From the NCBI GenBank assembly GCA_003483125.1, contig DMWU01000270.1, positions 1 to 11,018 of the forward strand: a stretch of 11,018 nucleotides of DNA. The letters run 5' to 3'. Positions 6,649-11,018 of this stretch are shown here, one piece after another. The stretch is from Erythrobacter sp. (GTDB taxonomy: Bacteria > Pseudomonadota > Alphaproteobacteria > Sphingomonadales > Sphingomonadaceae). The notes under the pieces are model-generated. The model had not been told where the DNA came from, searched no databases, and saw only the letters and a program-made list of their open reading frames with translations. The position numbers were made by a program, and so were the translations under genes. Position 1 is the first letter of the stretch; the number at the start of each line of letters is the position of its first letter.

Positions 6649-7010
6649 GCTTCGACTGACTTCAATAGCCGGCGTTCTACAAGTGCTAGAACGCCGGCTA
6701 ATTCGTGCCCTCGCTTCAGCACCTGGCCATGCTCGCCAACTAAAGCCCACATGCCCTGCCGATTACGCAAAGCCGGCCGTTTTTCGATCCTTGTTTGCGG
6801 CTGTTCGGCAGTCCGCCGGAAAGCAGCAAAGACGGCCACGTCACGCGTAAAGTCCATCGCATAATCGCGCCACTCGCCAGCGGCGACCATTCGGCCATAC
6901 AGGTCGAGAATCTTCTGCAGTTCCTGGCGTTCAAAGCCGATTTGGCGTTGATTACGATTTGGAAACTGGATCACTGCACCGTTCACGCCAGTGCTGATGC
7001 CTGCTGCCAT
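6645..7010 (-). CDS. DUF2794 family protein
   Basis: The 121 residues match the DUF2794 family, which I know from alphaproteobacteria: 'FERQELQKILDLYGRMVAAGEWRDY' type core (residues 26-50, with the LYGRMVAAGEWRDYA stretch strongly typical), 'VAVFAAFRR' (58-66), 'RIEKRPALRNRQG' (74-86) and 'VLKRGHELAGVLALVERRL' near the end. The length is normal. It has no signal peptide or membrane segment and should be cytoplasmic; its function is unknown. Its ATG overlaps the cysE stop by one base (TAATG), so translation is probably coupled and it is the last gene of the minus-strand operon. An unusually long inverted repeat lies inside its 3' end (6666-6700). Confidence 0.93.
   Translation of the reverse strand: MAAGISTGVNGAVIQFPNRNQRQIGFERQELQKILDLYGRMVAAGEWRDYAMDFTRDVAVFAAFRRTAEQPQTRIEKRPALRNRQGMWALVGEHGQVLKRGHELAGVLALVERRLLKSVEA
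6666..6700. repeat. perfect 14-bp inverted repeat inside the DUF2794 coding end
   Basis: TAGCCGGCGTTCTA (6666-6679) is the exact reverse complement of TAGAACGCCGGCTA (6687-6700), with a 7-base loop. It lies inside codons for 'LAGVLALVERRLL' of the DUF2794 gene and 42 bp beyond the stop of the convergent membrane gene. Such a stem would be stable in either transcript. No T-run follows on either strand. Confidence 0.75.
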
Positions 7011-7714
7011 TAGTCGTCAGTCCCGCTGCGCTTGGGCGAATTTGATTCGCCTGCCGCGATTTTGAGCGCCGTCATCTCTGCACGCAGTTCCTTGAGCTCA
7101 CTCTCGAGCTTCTCAATACAGTCAACTCGGTTGCCTTCAGCGTCCTCACAATCCGGCATTGTCCCATAGGGAATGAATTCTTTCATCCACTCCTCTGCAG
7201 GTACAAGTGTCGAACGCGCCTTGAAACCGACCATGGTTGCGCCGTCAGCTACATCTTCCATCACCACGGCATTTGCACCGATTCGCGCACGATTACCGAC
7301 AGTTATCGGGCCAATAATCTGTGCGCCCGAACCGATAATGACATTGTCGAGAATGGTTGGATGACGCTTGCCACCCTTGCCGTTTGCAGGATTGGTGCCT
7401 CCCAGTGTTACGCATTGGTAGATGGTGACATTGTCGCCAATCTCAGCCGTCTCACCAATCACGGTAAACCCATGATCAATAAAGAAATTCTTTCCGATTT
7501 TCGCACCTGGATGAATATCAATCGCGGTTAGGAACCGTCCGGTGTGGTTCACCACACGAGCAAGAAAATAGAGTTTTGCGTTATAGAGCCAATGCGCAAC
7601 GCGGTGGAATCCTAGTGCCCAAACACCTGGATATATTAGGATTTCTGCCCGGGAATGCGGCGACGGATCGCGGCTCCTCACAGAATCCAAATAGCCAATT
7701 AGCCGTGCGAACAT
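7010..7714 (-). CDS. cysE: serine O-acetyltransferase (EpsC-type CysE)
   Basis: CysE transfers acetyl from acetyl-CoA to L-serine, giving O-acetylserine for cysteine synthesis in the cytoplasm. The 234-residue protein has a short N-terminal helical region (1-60) typical of the EpsC-like subgroup with 'ILIYPGVWALGFHRVAHWLY' (25-44), then a left-handed beta-helix with 'DIHPGAKIG' (66-74), Asp66 and His81 spaced as the catalytic pair of E. coli CysE (Asp143, His158), and 'QCVTLGGT' (100-107). The tail (about 199-217) is charged and may form a coiled coil. The frame is open to an ATG at 7795 that would overlap hdaA. The ATGs at 7720 and 7714 both follow a GGGAG site; spacing is better for 7714, which fits homologues. 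It lies 26 bp after hdaA and overlaps DUF2794 by one base. Confidence 0.93.
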   Translation of the reverse strand: MFARLIGYLDSVRSRDPSPHSRAEILIYPGVWALGFHRVAHWLYNAKLYFLARVVNHTGRFLTAIDIHPGAKIGKNFFIDHGFTVIGETAEIGDNVTIYQCVTLGGTNPANGKGGKRHPTILDNVIIGSGAQIIGPITVGNRARIGANAVVMEDVADGATMVGFKARSTLVPAEEWMKEFIPYGTMPDCEDAEGNRVDCIEKLESELKELRAEMTALKIAAGESNSPKRSGTDD

Positions 7715-7740
7715 GGCCATTTTCTCCCACCATTTGGCGT

Positions 7741-8349
7741 TCAAATCAAGCGCGCCTGCTCCGGGCCCTGTGTGGCATTCAATGCTGCGCGCCAAATCGA
7801 CATGGTGGCTGGCGCCTTTCGTTCAAGGCTTAACCGATCGATTTGCCTAACCAAATTTTCGATCCCCGCAAAACTACGTTCAACCCGTGGTGCAAGATAT
7901 TCAGCGGCACCATCTGCCAGGCTAAGGCCATATTGCTGGGCTATTACCTCAATTAATTGCCCCACCATATCATCGTCGGGAACGCCAATCTCAAGCTGCA
8001 GCGCCGCACCCAACCGAGAGCGCAAATCGGGCAATGAGATTTCCCATGGCTGCGCATCGCTAATCAGCAGTAGCGCTTCACCGCTTTCCTGAGCCGCGTT
8101 CCAGTGGTGGAACAATTGCGTCTCGTCTCCGCGATCCGCGCCATCGATCACGACTATTCCGTGCCCCTGCGCCCACTTGCCCAGCAAGCTCTTGCCGGAT
8201 CGAGGTGGCCCAGTAAGCACCGCAGTCTTGAACGGCCAGTCTTGCGGAACCTGCAATGCGTCGTAAGCAGCGCGGTTGGCATTGCCGATCACGATCCTCT
8301 CGGGGTCGGTACTGGTACGAAGGGTAAGAGGAAGGGCGATCTGCGACAT
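7741..8349 (-). CDS. hdaA: HdaA, DnaA regulatory inactivator homologue
   Basis: HdaA is a DnaA-related AAA+ protein that, bound to the DNA-loaded sliding clamp, stimulates ATP hydrolysis by DnaA and so prevents over-initiation of replication. The 202 residues begin with QIALPL (3-8), which fits the clamp-binding motif seen at this place in Hda proteins (QLSLPL in E. coli). Walker A is GPPRSGKS (47-54), the Walker B strand is 'ALLLISDAQ' (92-100) with Asp98, and 'LPDLRSRLGA' (107-116) matches the DnaA-type 'L.SR' region. Arg155 or Arg158 in the third helical part could be the arginine finger. DnaA domain IV, the DNA-binding part, is absent, as expected. An AGGTG site overlaps the stop region of the upstream gene, 8 bp away, so the two are cotranscribed. 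Confidence 0.92.
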   Translation of the reverse strand: MSQIALPLTLRTSTDPERIVIGNANRAAYDALQVPQDWPFKTAVLTGPPRSGKSLLGKWAQGHGIVVIDGADRGDETQLFHHWNAAQESGEALLLISDAQPWEISLPDLRSRLGAALQLEIGVPDDDMVGQLIEVIAQQYGLSLADGAAEYLAPRVERSFAGIENLVRQIDRLSLERKAPATMSIWRAALNATQGPEQARLI

Positions 8350-8357
8350 CGCAGCAC

Positions 8358-9653
8358 CTATCGACTGATCGCAAGCGCGTTCGACCCCTGCCGAACATTG
8401 AACCCTTGCGCTCGTAAGGCTGCCGCGAGTTGCCCGATTGAACCGGCATAGCTAACCATCATTATCGAAGTACCACCGATCGCAAGGCTGCTGGTGGTCG
8501 CGCCACGCACGCCTGCAGCTGCCCGTACACTGGCCAATGTGGCGTCGACACTGCGCGCATCAGGGGTTTCGAACTGGACAGGGTAGGAGGTGATGGCAGA
8601 TTGAACCGGTGCAGCGCCCTGCGGCGGCATCGTTGCGACAGGGCCTGGTACGATTTCGCCCGCAGCAATTGCGGCTTCGCGCTCTTCAATCGCGCGACCG
8701 ACCGCGATCAGTTGCTCCAAGGCTGGATCAACCTCAGGCGCCGCGACAATGTCGAGCGTAGGGTCGGGGCGAAGCCTGCCCTGCGCAAGCGCGCGCGTGA
8801 ATATCTCGTCAAACCGTCCAACTGCCCTGTCCAACATATCAGGCAGCTCTGATGGGTTCTGTGCATCCATCACAAAACTATCAAGGTAATCACTGTCAGG
8901 CCCGTAGCGTGCGGTAAATTCGCCCCGGATCGGCCCTCCCGGCCAATCATAATGAAGCGTCGCGACAGGAACGAGTACGTCCGCAGCCCCAAACTGGTCG
9001 AGTATCACGCGCCACCACAGGCGGCTCCGTCGACCCGTCTGGCCGTATGTGAGCAGCAGGGAATCGCCACCGAACCCCGCAGGTCGTAGATAATTGATTG
9101 GGCTTTGGCCCGGCTGGAATTCAGCCCAAGCGCGCTGCCAGGGATTGCGCATTTCATAGACAAGCTGACTGCCCGCGCTGGATGTAACCGGAATCACGAG
9201 CATCGGAGCTGACTGAGTGACACGCGTCGCCTGTTCCCCACCAATATAGCTGCCAGCGCGCACGCGATCGAAAATCACGCCCAATTTCGCTATGTAGCGC
9301 CTTGGGCCAATCTGCTCCTCTTCAATTACGACTGCCGCTACTAGCGATTCGATCTCTTCATCTGGAAGTGCTGGCCCATTCAATCTTCGCCATGCAATCC
9401 GCTGCGCCTGTCTCCACGCCCTTTCTCGGGCTTCCTTGCCGCTCGAACCGCGAACATCGACCTCGATGCCCGTGACATCGATATCGGCACTGCTCGCGAC
9501 AGGTGGAATTCCGCGATTCCCCTCGATTTGTGCCCAGACAAGCGCGAATCCGAGGCCCAGCATTGCAAGCCCCGCCACAGCCATAACTAGCCACAACCAG
9601 CCCTTTGCGGGACGAAAACCTAGAGAAGGAGAAAAGAGTTGAGCCAGTGTCAT
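8358..9653 (-). CDS. DUF2066-like membrane-anchored protein with HMA-like C-terminal fold
   Basis: The 431-residue protein has a cytoplasmic N-terminus, one membrane segment (about 19-41) and a probable periplasmic remainder. Residues 57-155 look like DUF2066: an initial 'VEVDVRG' type strand, 'KEARERAWRQAQRIAWRRLNG' (73-93), then 'RYIAKLGVIFDR' (119-130) and a 'PMLVIPV' strand (150-156). In gammaproteobacteria DUF2066 genes also lie between purM and hda, which supports the call. Residues 356-431 have the beta-alpha-beta-beta-alpha-beta rhythm of HMA (ferredoxin-like) domains, but without the Cys-x-x-Cys metal site. The region from 300 to 355 is Pro/Ala-rich, a likely linker. The ATG at 9653 is the only usable start in frame, although no ribosome site precedes it. 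It is first in the minus-strand operon. The function is unknown. Confidence 0.78.
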   Translation of the reverse strand: MTLAQLFSPSLGFRPAKGWLWLVMAVAGLAMLGLGFALVWAQIEGNRGIPPVASSADIDVTGIEVDVRGSSGKEARERAWRQAQRIAWRRLNGPALPDEEIESLVAAVVIEEEQIGPRRYIAKLGVIFDRVRAGSYIGGEQATRVTQSAPMLVIPVTSSAGSQLVYEMRNPWQRAWAEFQPGQSPINYLRPAGFGGDSLLLTYGQTGRRSRLWWRVILDQFGAADVLVPVATLHYDWPGGPIRGEFTARYGPDSDYLDSFVMDAQNPSELPDMLDRAVGRFDEIFTRALAQGRLRPDPTLDIVAAPEVDPALEQLIAVGRAIEEREAAIAAGEIVPGPVATMPPQGAAPVQSAITSYPVQFETPDARSVDATLASVRAAAGVRGATTSSLAIGGTSIMMVSYAGSIGQLAAALRAQGFNVRQGSNALAISR

Positions 9654-9725
9654 CGGGGAAAACCGATAGCCTTTTGCCCAAAGGCGAGTGGAATTCCAAG
9701 CGCGAAAGGCTAAAGCGCATAAATT
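9654..9725. promoter_or_regulatory. divergent promoter region between the DUF2066-like gene and purM
   Basis: This 72-bp gap must carry the start signals for both the hdaA operon and the purine pair. It contains GCCTTT (9669-9674) inverted as AAAGGC (9680-9685) with a 5-base loop, and the 10-bp palindrome TGGAATTCCA (9689-9698). Neither gene has a clear ribosome site. No promoter hexamers are convincing; the palindromes are only candidate binding sites. Confidence 0.35.
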
Positions 9726-10832
9726 ATGTCTTCAGGCAATAAATATCCGCAAAGCTACACCTATGAATCGGCGGGTGTCTCGATTGATGCCGGCAACGCA
9801 TTGGTGAAAGCAATCGGGCCGCTGGTTAAGGCGACCGCCCGCCCTGGTGCAGATAGCGAAATCGGCGGATTTGGGGGCTTTTTCGATCCGAAGGCAGCGG
9901 GCTATTCTGATCCGCTGCTGGTTGCAGCCAACGATGGCGTGGGCACCAAGCTTAAGCTCGCGATTGACTATGATCGCCATGAAACGGTGGGAATCGATCT
10001 TGTTGCCATGTGCGTAAACGATTTGATCGTGCAAGGCGCAGAGCCGCTATTCTTTCTCGACTATTTTGCCACTGGAAAGTTGGAGAATGGCGTTGCGGAA
10101 CGCGTGATTGCGGGGATTGCGGATGGCTGCAAGCAGGCGGGCTGCGCTCTTATCGGTGGCGAAACTGCCGAGATGCCCGGCATGTATGCGGCGGGAGACT
10201 ATGACCTTGCCGGTTTTTGCGTGGGCGCGGTAGAGCGCGGCGAACAGCTAAGTGGAGCGAAAGTGGCTGAAGGCCATGTGCTGATTGGCCTTGCGTCTTC
10301 AGGCGTCCATTCCAATGGCTATTCGCTTGTGCGCCGTTTGGCCAAAGACAAGGGCTGGAAGCTAGACCGCCCTGCTCTATTCGACTCCGACCGCATCCTC
10401 GTCGACGCATTGATCGAACCCACCCGGATTTACGTCGCGAGCTTGCTCCCGCTCATCCGGGAAGGATTAGTCGATGCGCTCGCTCATATCACTGGCGGTG
10501 GCCTGCTGGAGAACATCCCGCGCATCTTGCCAGATGGCACACACGCCTTGGTCAATGCTGACGCATGGGAACAGCCACGACTGATGGCCTTCCTGCAGGC
10601 GCAGGGTAATATCGAGCCCGCCGAGATGGCACGCACATTCAACTGCGGTGTCGGCATGGTGCTGGCAATTGGGCCGCAGCATCTCACAGAGGTGTTGGCA
10701 AGACTTGCGGAAGCTGGCGAGACGGCCTTCGAAGTCGGTCGGATCGAAGCAGGCGAAAAGGGATGCACCGTCACTGGATCGCAAGGAACGTGGAGCGCGA
10801 CAGAAGACTGGGAGGCAGAGCACTTTGCCTGA
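9726..10832 (+). CDS. purM: phosphoribosylformylglycinamidine cyclo-ligase (AIR synthetase)
   Basis: PurM closes the imidazole ring: ATP plus formylglycinamidine ribonucleotide gives aminoimidazole ribonucleotide, the fifth step of IMP synthesis. The 368-residue length fits the family. The N-terminus has '[15 protein letters not shown]' (13-27), then the nucleotide-binding '[15 protein letters not shown]' (65-79), '[29 protein letters not shown]' region (91-119), '[11 protein letters not shown]' and '[16 protein letters not shown]', all standard PurM signatures. The protein is intact and cytoplasmic. The ATG has no good ribosome site, but homologues begin here and no better start is in frame. 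Its end overlaps purN by 8 bases, so the two are translationally linked. Confidence 0.97.
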   Translation: MSSGNKYPQSYTYESAGVSIDAGNALVKAIGPLVKATARPGADSEIGGFGGFFDPKAAGYSDPLLVAANDGVGTKLKLAIDYDRHETVGIDLVAMCVNDLIVQGAEPLFFLDYFATGKLENGVAERVIAGIADGCKQAGCALIGGETAEMPGMYAAGDYDLAGFCVGAVERGEQLSGAKVAEGHVLIGLASSGVHSNGYSLVRRLAKDKGWKLDRPALFDSDRILVDALIEPTRIYVASLLPLIREGLVDALAHITGGGLLENIPRILPDGTHALVNADAWEQPRLMAFLQAQGNIEPAEMARTFNCGVGMVLAIGPQHLTEVLARLAEAGETAFEVGRIEAGEKGCTVTGSQGTWSATEDWEAEHFA

Positions 10833-11018
10833 AGACACCGGAGATAAGGCCAAGATTGCCGTCTTTATCTCCGGCAGCGGCACCAATATGGCCGCGCTCC
10901 TTTACGCCAGCCGACAGCCAGGCGCCGCCTACGAAATTGTTCTTGTCGCAAGCAACAAAGCCGATGCGGGCGGACTGAAACTGGCAGAGGCCGAGGGCAT
11001 TCCTACCTTCACGCTCTC
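10825..11018 (+). CDS. purN: phosphoribosylglycinamide formyltransferase (GAR transformylase), 5' part
   Basis: The gene runs off the window after about 64 codons. PurN uses 10-formyltetrahydrofolate to formylate GAR in IMP synthesis. The visible part reads '[17 protein letters not shown]' (residues 9-25), the hallmark phosphate-binding start of PurN, then '[29 protein letters not shown]', the usual second strand and helix. There is no ATG before the conserved Met in 'GTNM', so the start is a TTG at 10825, with GGGAGG (10810-10815) nine bases upstream. It overlaps the last codons of purM in another frame. The identity is firm; the start is well supported. Confidence 0.93.
   Translation, partial: MPEDTGDKAKIAVFISGSGTNMAALLYASRQPGAAYEIVLVASNKADAGGLKLAEAEGIPTFTL

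Noticed and set aside
7542..7557. GTGTGGT / ACCACAC dyad with a 2-base centre
   Set aside because: It lies inside conserved cysE codons (VVNHTG), is short, and is best explained by codon choice.
9358..9720. 120-codon minus-strand frame beginning upstream of the DUF2066-like gene
   Set aside because: It overlaps the DUF2066-like gene in another frame on the same strand, and its Arg/Ser/Cys-rich translation looks non-coding.

Overview
The window looks like an ordinary chromosomal stretch from an alphaproteobacterium of the Sphingomonadales, most likely an Erythrobacteraceae-type genome. The evidence is moderate GC with densely packed genes, a HdaA-type DnaA regulator, a DUF2794 protein (a family I know from alphaproteobacteria), a small HNH protein of the type common in that class, and the purM / DUF2066-like / hda gene neighbourhood. 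I see no rRNA, tRNA, CRISPR array, insertion sequence, prophage or attachment site.

Layout. Positions 1-146 hold nothing I can call. Then come a minus-strand exported SOUL heme-binding-like protein (147-794) and a small minus-strand HNH protein (871-1137). A plus-strand glutathione S-transferase-like protein of the Fax type (1195-1902) converges on glmU (minus, 1905-3263) with only 2 bp between them. glmU diverges from a HAD phosphatase, gph (3323-4006). Next on the plus strand are a short-chain dehydrogenase of the peroxisomal MFE-2 type (4141-5070), a small membrane protein whose frame continues in protein-like form past an amber codon (5077-5391, tail to 5484), and a polytopic membrane protein (5548-6624). 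Converging on these is a four-gene minus-strand operon, read in the order DUF2066-like membrane protein (9653-8358), hdaA (8349-7741), cysE (7714-7010) and DUF2794 (7010-6645). Diverging from its head is the purine pair purM (9726-10832) and purN (10825 to beyond the window end).

Functions. Most named genes are core metabolism or cell cycle: UDP-GlcNAc synthesis for the envelope (glmU), IMP synthesis (purM, purN), O-acetylserine formation for cysteine (cysE), and control of replication initiation (hdaA). The SDR probably acts in fatty acyl-CoA oxidation, and its upstream region carries a palindrome that could be an operator.

I found no convincing new defence, mobile or biosynthetic system. 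The points most worth checking are the in-frame amber codon in the small membrane gene, a perfect 14-bp stem inside the 3' end of the DUF2794 gene, the operator-like palindrome before the SDR, and the DUF2066-like protein that ends in a cysteine-free HMA-like fold.
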